64,000 nt of DNA from Olivibacter sp. SDN3 (GCF_014334135.1 NZ_CP060497.1:3410001-3474000); one strand, 5' to 3'; shown: positions 35,610-44,880, counted from the stretch's first letter. Notes: a model not told the origin generated them from the sequence alone. A program made the numbers and translations.

Positions 35610-37235
35610 ATGAAAGCTGAATTATCTTTTTTTATAGGATTTACCCTTCTGCTACATTCCTTTACGCTCAGGGCGCAAGATAAGCGGCCAAACGTCGTGC
35701 TCATTATGGCCGATGATATGGGCTATGCTGACGTGGGCTGTTACGGAGGAGAAATTGAAACGCCTAATATTGATCGATTGGCTTTCAATGGTTTGCGTTT
35801 CAGGCAATTTTATAATAATGCGCGATGCTGTCCCAGTAGGGCTTCTCTAATGACCGGCTTATACGCACATCAAGCAGGAATCGGTCATATGACTAATGAT
35901 CCGGAAGATAGTACGGCTTTTAATTACGGTTCGCCGGCCTATCAAGGCGATATCAATAACCAGTCGCTTACCATTGCCGAGGTAGTCAAAGATGCCGGTT
36001 ACCAAACTTTTATGGCCGGCAAATGGCATTTGGGCTATCATGATAAAGATAAATGGCCTTTACAAAGAGGCTTTGATAAATATTTTGGTATTCTGTCTGG
36101 AGGAGCTAACTATTTTAATCCCACAGGAAAGCGTGGGTTGACGTTTATGAATGATCCAGTTGAACCGGAAGGTACGGAGTTTTATATGACGGATGCCTTT
36201 ACCGATTACGCCATGCGCTTTATAGAAGAAAGTGCTGACAAACCGGAGCGGCCTTTCTTTTTGTATCTGGCCTATACCAGTCCGCATTGGCCTCTCCATG
36301 CACTGGAAAAGGATATTGACAAATACCGGGGAAAATATAAAAAAGGTTGGAAAGAACTCCGTCGGGAGCGTTTGGAGCGTATGAAAAAGTTAGGGGTGGT
36401 AAGTACAGAAACAACACTAAGTCCGGATGATGGTGCCGATTGGGATAGCTTAACTCCCGAACAGCAGGATGAAATGGACTATCGTATGGCGATATATGCT
36501 GCACAGGTGGACCGTATGGATCAGAATATTGGTAGGGTGATAAAAACACTTGAAGATTTAGGTGAGCTTGATAATACACTGATCTTTTTTCTGACGGATA
36601 ATGGCGCCTGTGCTGAGGGCGGGGATTTAGGTGGCGGAAAAAAAGAACTTTTGGGTACCGATCAAGGATTTTTATTGAGCTATGGCCAGTCCTGGGCCAA
36701 TGCTTCTGCCACGCCATTTAAGAGATATAAGCATTGGGTACATGAGGGAGGGATCAATACGCCCTTCATAGTGCATTGGCCCGAAAAGATCCAAAAAGAA
36801 ATACAGGGTAGCTTTACCGACCAATATGGGTTCCTGCAAGACATTATGGCCACCATTGCTGACGTTGCGGTGGCTGAATATCCAACACAATATAAGGGGC
36901 AAGAGACCGTACCCCTACAGGGAGAGAGTATGTCACATTTATTCTCGGGACAAGAAACGCCTATTCATACGGCACCCATTTTTTGGGAACATGAAGGCAA
37001 TGCTGCGGTGAGACAAGGCAATTTTAAATTGGTAAAGGCCTTTGAGCCGGATGGAGGTGCGCGCTGGGAGTTATACGATATTCCAAAAGACCGTTCGGAG
37101 CTGAATGACCTGTCGGAAGCTATGCCGGAGGTGGTTGCTAAGCTTTCTAAAAGTTACGACGAATGGGCTAAAGAAACCGGGGTGATGCCTTATGACGAGA
37201 TTCTCAAAATAAGAGCAGAGCGGGACAAAAAATAA
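35610..37235 (+). CDS. Arylsulfatase-type sulfatase
   Basis: A 541-residue S1 sulfatase with signal peptide (ending LRAQ). Canonical signatures: NVVLIMADDMGYADVGCYGG, formylglycine Cys73 in RCCPSRASLMTG, GKWHLGY, and FLTDNGACAEGGDLGGG. The length and the insertion after GKWHLG fit the arylsulfatase A/B-like large group. It starts 18 bp after the preceding sulfatase stop, so the two are surely cotranscribed. It probably desulfates a different position or residue of the same glycan, as PULs with several sulfatases usually divide positions between them. Confidence 0.92.
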   Translation: MKAELSFFIGFTLLLHSFTLRAQDKRPNVVLIMADDMGYADVGCYGGEIETPNIDRLAFNGLRFRQFYNNARCCPSRASLMTGLYAHQAGIGHMTNDPEDSTAFNYGSPAYQGDINNQSLTIAEVVKDAGYQTFMAGKWHLGYHDKDKWPLQRGFDKYFGILSGGANYFNPTGKRGLTFMNDPVEPEGTEFYMTDAFTDYAMRFIEESADKPERPFFLYLAYTSPHWPLHALEKDIDKYRGKYKKGWKELRRERLERMKKLGVVSTETTLSPDDGADWDSLTPEQQDEMDYRMAIYAAQVDRMDQNIGRVIKTLEDLGELDNTLIFFLTDNGACAEGGDLGGGKKELLGTDQGFLLSYGQSWANASATPFKRYKHWVHEGGINTPFIVHWPEKIQKEIQGSFTDQYGFLQDIMATIADVAVAEYPTQYKGQETVPLQGESMSHLFSGQETPIHTAPIFWEHEGNAAVRQGNFKLVKAFEPDGGARWELYDIPKDRSELNDLSEAMPEVVAKLSKSYDEWAKETGVMPYDEILKIRAERDKK

Positions 37236-37380
37236 TAGCCATTATCTACGGTTGTAAGGTAACAGTTGTCGATCATCGATGACACCACCAAGCGCCTATT
37301 GATAGGAGAACAGCTTTGAGGAGGGGTATACGGGCTTACCGCATAAAAAATGAGTAAGGATGCGTTTAAATTAATTGACA

Positions 37381-38805
37381 ATGAAGGAAAAAATATTAAC
37401 TAATATACATCATGTTTTTAGTGTACGTCGAAAGTTAACAGCATATTTGGGAGTAATGCTCCTGATAGGCATATTGTTCAGTCATAAGAATCGGGAAGAG
37501 CCGGATAGCGCTCAGCCCAATATCATTGTCATTTTAACGGACGACATGGGATTTGGAGATATCGGTTGTTTTGGGGGGCGCTTTGTGCCGACGCCGAACA
37601 TTGATCGTTTAGCTGCTAATGGTTTGAAGTTAACACAATATTACAGTGCAGCGCCAATCTGTTCCCCGTCAAGAGCAGGCTTGTTAACGGGAACCTATCC
37701 CGGCCGATGGAACTTTTCGACTTACCTGGATAACAGGGAACATAACCGAAAGGCCGAGCAGATTGATTTTCTAGATCCGCAGGCGCCTTCTATGGCACGC
37801 TTTTTTAAGCAGGCGGGCTATGTTACCGCGCATTTTGGGAAATGGCACCTTGGGGGAGGACGAGACGTGGATAATGCTCCAGCTTTTGATCAATATGGCT
37901 ATGACGAACATGTAAGTACTTATGAGAGCCCAGAGCCTGACCCCTTGATTACGGCTACGGACTGGATATGGTCTGATGAGGATAGTGTGAAGCGATGGGA
38001 TAGAAGCATGTATTTTGTGGATAAAACCCTGGATTTCCTGGCGAGAAATAAAGAAAAGCCTTGTTTTATCAATCTTTGGCCGGATGATGTGCATACCCCT
38101 TGGGTACCCCGTGAATCCCGGGAGGCAACTGATGGAGACTTAACGCGCCGGGAGGGGGAAACTACGTTTAAATTTGTTTTAAAAGAATATGATATACAGA
38201 TAGGCAGATTAATGGAAGGTTTGGAAAAGTTGGGCCTGGCGGAAAATACTATTGTTATTTTTACCAGTGATAACGGACCACTGCCCAGCTTTCAGGGAAG
38301 TCGGGCAGGGGGGCTAAGGGGTTCTAAGGCATCCTTATATGAAGGGGGTACGCGGATGCCTTTCATCATCAGCTGGCCGGGTCGTATCCAGGCTGGTACG
38401 ACCGACGAAATATCCGAAGTCAGCGCGATCGACTTGGTTCCCACACTGACCGCTATGGCAAATGTGGAGTTACCGGGCGCTTATGAGGGCGATGGCGTTG
38501 ATAGGAGCGCCGTCTTTCTGGGGCAGCCTTCACTGCGGGAAAAAGAAATATACTGGGAATATGGAAGAAATGACATCGCTTTCAATTACCCAAAGGGAAA
38601 AGATAGGAGCCCTAATTTAGCCGTCCGATCAGGAAAATGGAAGTTTTTGATGAACAGTGATGGCAGCAATCAACAGTTGTATAATATTGTGGCAGATAAA
38701 AATGAAACCAGGGATTTGTTAGCAGACCAACCGGAAATAGCCGGAACATTAAAGGGAAAGCTAAAAAAATGGTGGAATTCATTACCTAAATTGACCAACA
38801 ATTAA
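37381..38805 (+). CDS. Sulfatase, N-acetylgalactosamine-6-sulfatase-like
   Basis: About 474 residues. The N-terminus has one hydrophobic segment (about 18-36) after a basic stretch, either an uncleaved anchor or a long signal peptide. Then NIIVILTDDMGFGDIGCFGG, formylglycine Cys94 in PICSPSRAGLLTGTYPG, FGKWHLGGG and FTSDNGPLPSF. The ICSPSR/GTYPGR combination resembles galactosamine-6-sulfatase-like S1 enzymes. The 145 bp before it, after the previous sulfatase, hold only short inverted repeats. It ends 3 bp before the GH95 gene, implying coupled expression. Confidence 0.9.
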   Translation: MKEKILTNIHHVFSVRRKLTAYLGVMLLIGILFSHKNREEPDSAQPNIIVILTDDMGFGDIGCFGGRFVPTPNIDRLAANGLKLTQYYSAAPICSPSRAGLLTGTYPGRWNFSTYLDNREHNRKAEQIDFLDPQAPSMARFFKQAGYVTAHFGKWHLGGGRDVDNAPAFDQYGYDEHVSTYESPEPDPLITATDWIWSDEDSVKRWDRSMYFVDKTLDFLARNKEKPCFINLWPDDVHTPWVPRESREATDGDLTRREGETTFKFVLKEYDIQIGRLMEGLEKLGLAENTIVIFTSDNGPLPSFQGSRAGGLRGSKASLYEGGTRMPFIISWPGRIQAGTTDEISEVSAIDLVPTLTAMANVELPGAYEGDGVDRSAVFLGQPSLREKEIYWEYGRNDIAFNYPKGKDRSPNLAVRSGKWKFLMNSDGSNQQLYNIVADKNETRDLLADQPEIAGTLKGKLKKWWNSLPKLTNN

Positions 38806-38808
38806 ATT

Positions 38809-41274
38809 ATGATGAAACACTTGATTTGTATATACGCTTTACTATTTGCTATAGAACTCGGTGCTCAAGAGCATAGTTCACTTAAGCTTTGGTATGATCA
38901 GCCCTCCGGTAAAACCTGGGAAAATGCTTTGCCCATAGGGAATGGTCGTTTGGGTGCGATGGTCTATGGCAATGTAGGGATGGAAAGTATTCAACTGAAT
39001 GAACACAGCTTCTGGAGCGGTAGCCCAAATAGGAATGATAATTCCAAATCCCTGGATGAGCTGGAACGTATCCGTGCGTTAATATTTGAGGGAAAACAGA
39101 AGGAAGCCGAAGCTTTAGCCAACGATGCCATCGTTAGCGCAACATCACATGGCCAAATGTTTCAGCCTGTAGGTTCGCTTAAATTGGGCTTTGATGGACA
39201 TGATAACTATTCGGATTACTACCGAGAACTGGATCTGGAAAGAGCGCTAACAACAACCCGTTATAAGGTGGAAGATGTAACCTATACCAGGCGGGTGCTG
39301 GCAGCAATTCCAGATCGTGTTATTGCTATACACCTATCGGCTGATAAGGCGGGTAGCCTTTCATTCAATGCGTTTTATGCTACGCCACAACCTCGTGCAA
39401 AGGTAAGCACGGCAGCTAAGAATAGACTACTATTGGCTGGAACGGGTCTCGATCATGAGGGTGTGCCGGGCAAGGTGAAATTTAAAGGGATAGCTGAAAT
39501 CCAACCAACTGGTGGAACACTCGTAGAAACAGATACTTCCATCTTGGTGAAAAATGCTGATGCAGTTACCATTTATATTTCCATTGCTACAAATTTTAAA
39601 CGCTATGATGACTTGAGTGGGGATGAAACGCAAGAGGCAGAAAGATATTTGGACGAGGTGGTTCATAAATCTTTTGATCAGGTGTTTGATGAACATGTGG
39701 TGGCTTACCAGCAGTTGTTTAATAGGGTAGGGCTTGATCTAGGGACTAATGAGGCCGCTAAACTTCCAACTGATCAACGCCTGAAGCAGTTCAATGTTTC
39801 AAATGATCCATCTTTTGCGGCGCTTTATTACCAATTTGGTCGTTACCTGCTGATCTCGTCTTCACAACCTGGAGGGCAACCGGCTAATCTGCAAGGTATT
39901 TGGAATGATAAGTTGGAGCCAGCGTGGGACAGCAAGTACACGATTAACATTAATGCCGAAATGAATTACTGGCCAGCAGAGAAAACTAATCTGGCTGAGC
40001 TGCACGAGCCTTTCTTACAGATGGTGCAGGAGCTGGCCGAAACAGGTAAGCAAACAGCGCGCGATATGTATGGTGCTAGAGGATGGATGGCACACCACAA
40101 TACGGATATATGGCGGATAACCGGAGCGGTAGATGGGGCTTTTTGGGGAGCTTGGACGCAAGGTGGTGCCTGGACCAGCCAACACCTGTGGGAACACTAC
40201 CTCTATAATGGGGATCGGAATTTCCTGAATAAGGTTTATCCGGTATTGAAGGGTGCAGCGATGTTTTATGTAGATTTTTTAGTGAAGCACCCTAAATATA
40301 ACTGGCTGGTGGTTAACCCTGACGAGTCGCCGGAAAACGCACCGGCAGCCCATCAGGGATCTTCTTTGGACGCGGGCACAACGATGACCAACCAATTGGT
40401 GTTTGATGTGTTCTCTGTAGCGATCCGTGCAGCCGAAATATTAAAAAAGGACATACCTTTTGTTGATACCTTGAAGCAGATGCGCAGCCAGCTACCACCA
40501 ATGCATATTGGCCAACATGGGCAATTACAGGAGTGGCTGGATGACGTAGACGACCCAAAGGATAATCACCGGCATATTTCACATTTATATGGCTTATACC
40601 CATCGAACCAGATATCACCGCACCGCACGCCAGAATTGTATAGTGCCGCCAAAAATACATTGATGCAACGTGGGGATGTTTCTACAGGATGGAGCATGGG
40701 TTGGAAGGTGAATTGGTGGGCGAAAATGCTGGATGGCAATCATGCATATAAACTTATTCAAGACCAGTTGACTCCTGTAGGAACTAATGAGGGAGGTGGC
40801 GGAACCTATAATAATCTTTTTGATGCGCACCCACCATTTCAGATTGATGGTAACTTCGGTTGTACATCCGGTATTACTGAGATGCTGATGCAAAGCGCAG
40901 ACGGTAGCTTACATCTTATTCCGGCTTTACCTGATGTATGGAAAGAAAAGGGGAGTGTGGCTGGTTTGCGGGCAAGAGGTGGTTTCGAATTAGTGCGCAT
41001 GATCTGGAAAGACGGCAAGGTAATCAAAGCTGTAATCAAATCTAATCTCGGCGGTAACCTTCGGTTACGTGTGCCGAACGCGATGCGTATAGCGGGAACT
41101 GGAAATCTCGAAAGTGCTTCGGGGGAAAATGACAACCCTTTTTATGTCGTAGAAAACTCCGTGGCGCCCGTCATTTCAACGGACGCAAAGATAAATACAC
41201 CTGATATACAGCAAAGCTTGGTATATGATTTGCCAACCGAACCAGGGAAATTATATACCGTGGAGGCAGAATGA
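38809..41274 (+). CDS. GH95 alpha-L-fucosidase / alpha-L-galactosidase
   Basis: An 821-residue secreted enzyme (signal peptide ending LGAQ). An N-terminal beta-sandwich ([20 protein letters not shown]) and an (alpha/alpha)6 barrel. The family's active-site set is present: Asn380 and Asn382 ([11 protein letters not shown]), general acid Glu506 (NPDESPEN) and Asp680 (FQIDGNFG). GH95 enzymes invert alpha-1,2-linked L-fucose or, in some members, L-galactose. At the end of a cluster with four sulfatases and two GH43s it suggests a sulfated glycan with L-fucose or L-galactose side groups, as in algal or animal mucous polysaccharides. Confidence 0.92.
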   Translation: MMKHLICIYALLFAIELGAQEHSSLKLWYDQPSGKTWENALPIGNGRLGAMVYGNVGMESIQLNEHSFWSGSPNRNDNSKSLDELERIRALIFEGKQKEAEALANDAIVSATSHGQMFQPVGSLKLGFDGHDNYSDYYRELDLERALTTTRYKVEDVTYTRRVLAAIPDRVIAIHLSADKAGSLSFNAFYATPQPRAKVSTAAKNRLLLAGTGLDHEGVPGKVKFKGIAEIQPTGGTLVETDTSILVKNADAVTIYISIATNFKRYDDLSGDETQEAERYLDEVVHKSFDQVFDEHVVAYQQLFNRVGLDLGTNEAAKLPTDQRLKQFNVSNDPSFAALYYQFGRYLLISSSQPGGQPANLQGIWNDKLEPAWDSKYTININAEMNYWPAEKTNLAELHEPFLQMVQELAETGKQTARDMYGARGWMAHHNTDIWRITGAVDGAFWGAWTQGGAWTSQHLWEHYLYNGDRNFLNKVYPVLKGAAMFYVDFLVKHPKYNWLVVNPDESPENAPAAHQGSSLDAGTTMTNQLVFDVFSVAIRAAEILKKDIPFVDTLKQMRSQLPPMHIGQHGQLQEWLDDVDDPKDNHRHISHLYGLYPSNQISPHRTPELYSAAKNTLMQRGDVSTGWSMGWKVNWWAKMLDGNHAYKLIQDQLTPVGTNEGGGGTYNNLFDAHPPFQIDGNFGCTSGITEMLMQSADGSLHLIPALPDVWKEKGSVAGLRARGGFELVRMIWKDGKVIKAVIKSNLGGNLRLRVPNAMRIAGTGNLESASGENDNPFYVVENSVAPVISTDAKINTPDIQQSLVYDLPTEPGKLYTVEAE

Positions 41275-41398
41275 ACAAGAACTAATCTGCAGACTATAGT
41301 GGTTAAGGTTGTGAGTGGTAATGTTTTTTACCTGACCTATTACGTACAACGGCCGGGTTAATGAGGCGGTCTCGAATTGGAAGGTTATGGTTTGCGGA

Positions 41399-41797
41399 TT
41401 ATTCTTTCGGAAAGTCGGCCATTTGTTTCTGAAATTGTTCGGATTGGTTTCCGCTATGTCCCACAGCCCATTCTGCCATTGCAAACAAAACAGGTCTTAA
41501 TGCTCTGCCCTGTTTTGAAAGTTGGTATGTTACGTGAGGTGGAACAACCGGTTTTGATTTTCTAATAACTAGGCCGTCTGCTTCCAACTGTTTTAAATGT
41601 TGTATCAGTACCTTTTCAGTAATGGTCGGAATGGATTTTTTTAGCTCACTGTATCGTTTTTTCCCCGATAGCAGGTTGAACAAAATAATAGGTTTCCAAT
41701 ATCCGCCAAATTTTTCCATGACAAATGTTACGGGGCAAGAAGCAAAGGCTTTGCTCTTATTTTCCTGAATGGTTGATGCTTCTTTTATCGCGGTCAT
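41399..41797 (-). CDS. HxlR-family transcriptional regulator
   Basis: A 132-residue winged-helix protein: CPVTFVMEKFGGYWKPIILFNLL near residues 20-43, RYSELKKSIPTITEKVLIQHLKQLEADGLV and a Pro-rich wing (PPHVTYQLSKQG) are the standard HxlR pattern. Such regulators often respond to electrophiles or redox stress through a Cys near the N-terminus; Cys21 occupies that place. It is divergent from the NmrA-like gene and the shared 82-bp gap contains a perfect inverted repeat holding both promoters, so it very likely controls itself and that gene. Confidence 0.92.
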   Translation of the reverse strand: MTAIKEASTIQENKSKAFASCPVTFVMEKFGGYWKPIILFNLLSGKKRYSELKKSIPTITEKVLIQHLKQLEADGLVIRKSKPVVPPHVTYQLSKQGRALRPVLFAMAEWAVGHSGNQSEQFQKQMADFPKE

Positions 41798-41820
41798 CGT
41801 TATGCATACTATGGGGTAAG

Positions 41821-41862
41821 TACTTGTACAAAAGTAAGTGCAAATTTACTTTTGTACAAGTA
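41821..41862. promoter_or_regulatory. Symmetric divergent promoter-operator of the HxlR/NmrA pair
   Basis: Two perfect 17-bp inverted arms, TACTTGTACAAAAGTAA at 41821-41837 and its reverse complement at 41846-41862, with 8 bp between. Each arm contains the palindrome TTGTACAA. The repeat also holds two face-to-face Bacteroidota promoters: plus strand TTG 41824-41826, N20, TACTTTTG 41847-41854; minus strand TTG (reverse of 41857-41859), N20, TACTTTTG (reverse of 41829-41836). A bound HxlR dimer on either arm would block both promoters. Confidence 0.85.
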
Positions 41863-41879
41863 ATTTAAAACAAAAAAAG

Positions 41880-42767
41880 ATGAAAGTAACGGTAACGGGC
41901 TCTTTGGGAAATATTAGCCGTATTCTCATAGAAAAATTGGTGGCAATAGGCCATGAAGTAAAAGTAGTAAGTTCCAATGTAGAACGTGCAAAAGAAATTG
42001 AACGGTTAAATGCGATACCAAATATCGGAAGAGCTGATGATTTGGTTTTTGTGAATACAGCGTTTAAAGATGCAGATGTTGTATATACGATGGTCCCGCC
42101 AAGTTACGGCACTACTGCGTTGATAAAAAAGGTTGGAGATATTTACGCAAGCGCTATAAAAGCTAACGAAGTTTCTCGTGTGGTAAATCTGAGTGGAATT
42201 GGGGCGCATTTGCCGGATGGACCCGGACCATCAAGTGCTAATTTTTACATCGAAAATTTATATAATTCTTTAAGTCACACCAATGTTTTGCACTTACGCC
42301 CCGGTATGTTTTACAGTAACTTCTACGGTGCGATGGCGTTGATAAGAACCCAGAATATCATTGGAAATAATTTTGATGAAAATGTTGCTTTAGCATTAAC
42401 TCATCCCCGAGATATTGCAGATGTTGCGTTGGAAGCAATGACCAATAGTGTTTTTGGGGGGAATGCTACTAAATATGTTGTAAGCGATGAAATTACAGGA
42501 AAGGAGATTGCTGAAAAACTTGGAAAAGCAATTGGAAACCCTGATTTAAAATGGATTCAATTTTCTGACGAAGAAATGTTCCAGGGTCTTTTACAGCAAG
42601 GAATGTCCGAACAAATGGCAACCACATATATTATTGATACGGGCAAAGCACTAAGAAACGGAAGTTTGTTGCAAACGTATTTTACTGAGAGAACGGTTTT
42701 ATTGGGCAAAACCAATTTTGATGATTTTGCCAAAGAGTTTTCGGTGATTTACAATTCAAAGTTTTAG
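41880..42767 (+). CDS. NmrA-like NAD(P)-binding oxidoreductase
   Basis: About 295 residues with an N-terminal Rossmann fold (MKVTVTGSLGNISRILIEKLVAIGHEVKVVS) whose glycine motif TGSLGNIS is a variant of TGxxGxxG; no catalytic Tyr-x3-Lys. This fits atypical SDRs of the NmrA/QOR2 type, which sense or reduce with NADPH. ATG 41880 is chosen because it begins the first beta strand and lies 20 bp after the promoter; the longer reading from 41838 starts inside the operator. The divergent HxlR regulator suggests induction by reactive carbonyl or quinone compounds, a common pairing. Confidence 0.88.
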   Translation: MKVTVTGSLGNISRILIEKLVAIGHEVKVVSSNVERAKEIERLNAIPNIGRADDLVFVNTAFKDADVVYTMVPPSYGTTALIKKVGDIYASAIKANEVSRVVNLSGIGAHLPDGPGPSSANFYIENLYNSLSHTNVLHLRPGMFYSNFYGAMALIRTQNIIGNNFDENVALALTHPRDIADVALEAMTNSVFGGNATKYVVSDEITGKEIAEKLGKAIGNPDLKWIQFSDEEMFQGLLQQGMSEQMATTYIIDTGKALRNGSLLQTYFTERTVLLGKTNFDDFAKEFSVIYNSKF

Positions 42768-42944
42768 AAATGGCATAACAAAAAAGAAAAAATAGATTGG
42801 ATAGATAGCCATGAATATCCTTTTGATTCAAAATTCATTGAAACAGACAAAGGAAAAACATGCTATTTGGACGACGGAGTGGGCGGGATCTTACTATTTG
42901 TTCACAGAAACCCGAATCCGGCGAATAACCTGACAGATGAATAG
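42768..42944 (+). pseudogene. Remnant of an alpha/beta-hydrolase (haloalkane-dehalogenase-like) gene
   Basis: After the NmrA stop the same frame reads without ATG through KKEKIDWIDSHEYPF, FIETDKGKTCYLDDGVGG and ILLFVHRNP before diverging and ending at TAG 42942-42944. This matches the N-terminus of alpha/beta hydrolases (WIDxxEYPF...YxDxGxG...ILFVHGNP), with Arg in place of the oxyanion-hole Gly. Only about 55 of the usual 280-300 residues remain; catalytic residues are missing. It is probably a 5' fragment left by a deletion that joined it to the convergent NUDIX gene. Confidence 0.7.
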
Positions 42945-42947
42945 TTT

Positions 42948-43403
42948 TCAGCTGTAGCTTGCTTCCAGTTCTTCGAGCCAAGGTATCTGTGCAGGATTGA
43001 TTTTTAGTTTGTCTTCAGTAATAGTGAACCAGGCAGCCTTGTCGATTTCGGGAAAACGTTGTGCTTTACCAGATCGAGGAGGCCATTCTATCGCAAAGGT
43101 GTTACTATGGATAGTTGCTTCATCCAGATCTGCTTCTACTGCCCATGCAAGGATGATTTTGCCGCCCTTTTGTTTGACCGTTGGTAGAGGGATGAATACG
43201 CCATCGATAAATGTGCCTGTTTCTTCGTGAAATTCACGTTTAGCGGCTTCCAATGGCTGTTCGTGGGATGGGTATTCACCTTTGGGGATGGTCCAGCTAC
43301 TCAGATCTTTTTTTGCAAAATAAGGGCCTCCGGGGTGAACGAGAAATACTTGTAATGCTGGTTTTCTTCTGAAAACCAACAGACCTGCGCTTTGTTTTGC
43401 CAT
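42948..43403 (-). CDS. NUDIX hydrolase
   Basis: A 151-residue protein with the complete Nudix box Gly-x5-Glu-x7-Arg-Glu-x2-Glu-Glu-x-Gly at about 42-64 (GEYPSHEQPLEAAKREFHEE then TG). The beginning SAGLLVFRRKPALQVFLVHPGG and WTIPKGEY resemble small NTP- or dinucleotide-polyphosphate pyrophosphohydrolases. Glu residues of the box would bind magnesium. Likely role: house-cleaning hydrolysis of a nucleoside diphosphate linked compound; exact substrate unknown. It converges on the hydrolase remnant, with 3 bp between them. Confidence 0.92.
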   Translation of the reverse strand: MAKQSAGLLVFRRKPALQVFLVHPGGPYFAKKDLSSWTIPKGEYPSHEQPLEAAKREFHEETGTFIDGVFIPLPTVKQKGGKIILAWAVEADLDEATIHSNTFAIEWPPRSGKAQRFPEIDKAAWFTITEDKLKINPAQIPWLEELEASYS

Positions 43404-43427
43404 AATGTTTATAAAGAATCATCTCGG

Positions 43428-43601
43428 CTAACTATGGAATAATTCCGACCCCGCTAATAGAAATGTTAGAACGACTCCTGTAAAGGTGAGAGCCAACACG
43501 ATAATCGTGTTGCTTTGTTCCAAACGGCGTTTCGCGTGCGCGGTTACCTTGAATATCCGGCCGTGTTTAGCATAGTTGTTTAATGTGCGTCTGCTTGGCA
43601 T
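43428..43601 (-). CDS. Small single-span membrane protein (57 residues)
   Basis: A minus-strand ORF of 58 codons with ATG at 43601-43599 and TAG at 43430-43428. The N-terminal half is strongly basic (MPSRRTLNNYAKHGRIFKV, AHAKRRLEQ), the C-terminal half is one hydrophobic helix (TIIVLALTFTGVVLTFLLAG). This positive-inside pattern looks like a genuine small membrane protein. A TAAATTTG -7 element lies upstream on the same strand (43740-43747). It ends 24 bp before the NUDIX start and may be cotranscribed with it. No family recognised. Confidence 0.5.
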   Translation of the reverse strand: MPSRRTLNNYAKHGRIFKVTAHAKRRLEQSNTIIVLALTFTGVVLTFLLAGSELFHS

Positions 43602-43955
43602 GTTTTTAATAGATTAGATTTAATAATAGTTTGATAATAGTTACAGAGGGCAACTACCCGGTTTGATAAGGTTAATAACACCTAAGAAACCTGTTGCCGG
43701 TGATGTATTCATTTTTAGTTAGTTATAGAGCGATCACAGCAAATTTAGTTCCAAAAATTTCTGATAAAACAAGCTGATCAAATTTTGTATAAATTTGTTT
43801 AAAACCTCTTAGTTGTAACAAATGTGCGACATGCTGATTGAGGCATTGGTTTTGATGTTTACAGTTGAAACCTGACATTTATCACAATTGAGAAAAAAGC
43901 TCTTTTTTAAAAGAGCTTTTTTTATTTTACAGTTTTCACGGTCGCGATTAAGAAG
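43602..43955. other. Intergenic region with terminator and a weak promoter
   Basis: This 354-bp AT-rich gap between the small membrane protein and the response regulator (both minus strand) contains a hairpin terminator (43899-43916) and, on the minus strand, TAAATTTG at 43740-43747 with a TTG 22 bp further upstream (43770-43772), a possible promoter for the small ORF. I see nothing else. Confidence 0.5.
43892..43923. terminator. Bidirectional Rho-independent terminator
   Basis: Perfect 8-bp stem GCTCTTTT/AAAAGAGC (43899-43906 with 43909-43916), TT in the loop, an A-run before and a T-run after. It lies 33-40 bp beyond the stop of the minus-strand response regulator and should end that transcript; the symmetric A/T flanks allow it to work in both directions. 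Confidence 0.8.
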
Positions 43956-44360
43956 TTAGTTTTTTTCGCTACTTGGAATAACTTTAGTTTTGTTTTGATC
44001 TGAATAATTTAGATTTACTGTAGCAATGATATCGTAAATGTCGAAAGGTTTTCTAATATACCCGTCGGCTAAGCAATCTTTTGCGATATGAGGAATGTCC
44101 CACGAAGCGGATATCATAATAACCGGAATATCACGGTAATTACGGTCTGCTTTAAGTTTTTTGCACAGGTCACTCCCTTGGCAACCATTTAATCTTTCGT
44201 CCATAAGGATCAGTCCGAAATTATGCTTTTTTAATAGCGAGAATAGATTTTCTCCAGAATCCATGACGACTTGAACGTCTTCGTCTTTTAAGATGTCTAG
44301 AATTATAGACTGTAAACTGTCGTCGTCTTCAATATACAATACACTTTTCGTGGCTTTCAC
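43956..44360 (-). CDS. Single-domain response regulator
   Basis: A 134-residue stand-alone receiver domain: acidic cluster 11-13 (YIEDDDSLQ), phospho-acceptor Asp54 (LILMDERLNG), Ser at the switch position (MISASW) and Lys104 (YIRKPFD). There is no output domain, and the tail after residue 118 is polar and short. Such proteins work as phosphate shuttles or by binding partners; the cognate kinase is not next to it. It is divergent from a 54-codon ORF and the ECF sigma operon across a gap of about 260 bp. Confidence 0.9.
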   Translation of the reverse strand: MKATKSVLYIEDDDSLQSIILDILKDEDVQVVMDSGENLFSLLKKHNFGLILMDERLNGCQGSDLCKKLKADRNYRDIPVIMISASWDIPHIAKDCLADGYIRKPFDIYDIIATVNLNYSDQNKTKVIPSSEKN

Positions 44361-44620
44361 AGTAATAACTTGTTAATCATTTATACAAAATCTTGATAGA
44401 AAACGAAGGCGAATAAAGGTGTACTACCAGCGATAATAAAGCAAATCCTGTGCAAATGCAAGGTTTAGTCTGTTGATTTATTGTAAAAAGCGGATACTGG
44501 TGTCAATTTAATTTGTGGCTTATGGTTACATTAAAGTTATACTGCAAAACCAGCAGACGGATTTCTTCGTAAATGATAGTGAACGTCTCGTATCTGGCAT
44601 GAAAAAAAATAATTCATAAT

Positions 44621-44785
44621 ATGAATTCGGATAAAATAATGGAGCTTAATGAACATAATGTAGAACAAAAAAACGTAGGAATACAGTCTATAGATGGTAT
44701 TACTGCTTCAAGAATACATTTAAGAGATACCCTGTCATTAATTGAAATAAATAAAGACCTATATCAACCAGAAAATGAGTTTTAA
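44621..44785 (+). CDS. Small hypothetical ORF (54 residues)
   Basis: ATG 44621 to TAA 44785 encodes an acidic, hydrophilic peptide (MNSDKIMELNEHNVEQKN, with SLIEINKDLYQPENEF at the end). No signal, membrane segment or known motif. Codon use is AT-rich but not odd. It precedes the ECF sigma operon by 95 bp and has its own A-rich start region. It may be a real small protein or chance; I cannot decide. Confidence 0.35.
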   Translation: MNSDKIMELNEHNVEQKNVGIQSIDGITASRIHLRDTLSLIEINKDLYQPENEF

Positions 44786-44828
44786 CGTATATGAAAAAAA
44801 AATAAAAACTGAATAGATAAGTTAATTG

Positions 44829-44858
44829 TTGGATAAAAACTAGAAACGGTTATATTTG
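44829..44858 (+). promoter_or_regulatory. Promoter of the ECF sigma operon
   Basis: TTG at 44829-44831, a 19-bp spacer and TATATTTG at 44851-44858 match the Bacteroidota vegetative promoter TTTG-N19/21-TAnnTTTG and the geometry of the two divergent promoters elsewhere in this window. The start of transcription would be near 44864, only about 17 bases before the TTG start codon. Confidence 0.65.
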
Positions 44859-44880
44859 AAGATCATTTACTAATCATTAA

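Noticed and set aside
37236-37380. Short inverted repeats (CCTAT/ATAGG and TCGAT/ATCGA) between two sulfatase genes
   Set aside because: Stems of five bases without a T-run are expected by chance and do not form a convincing terminator or operator.
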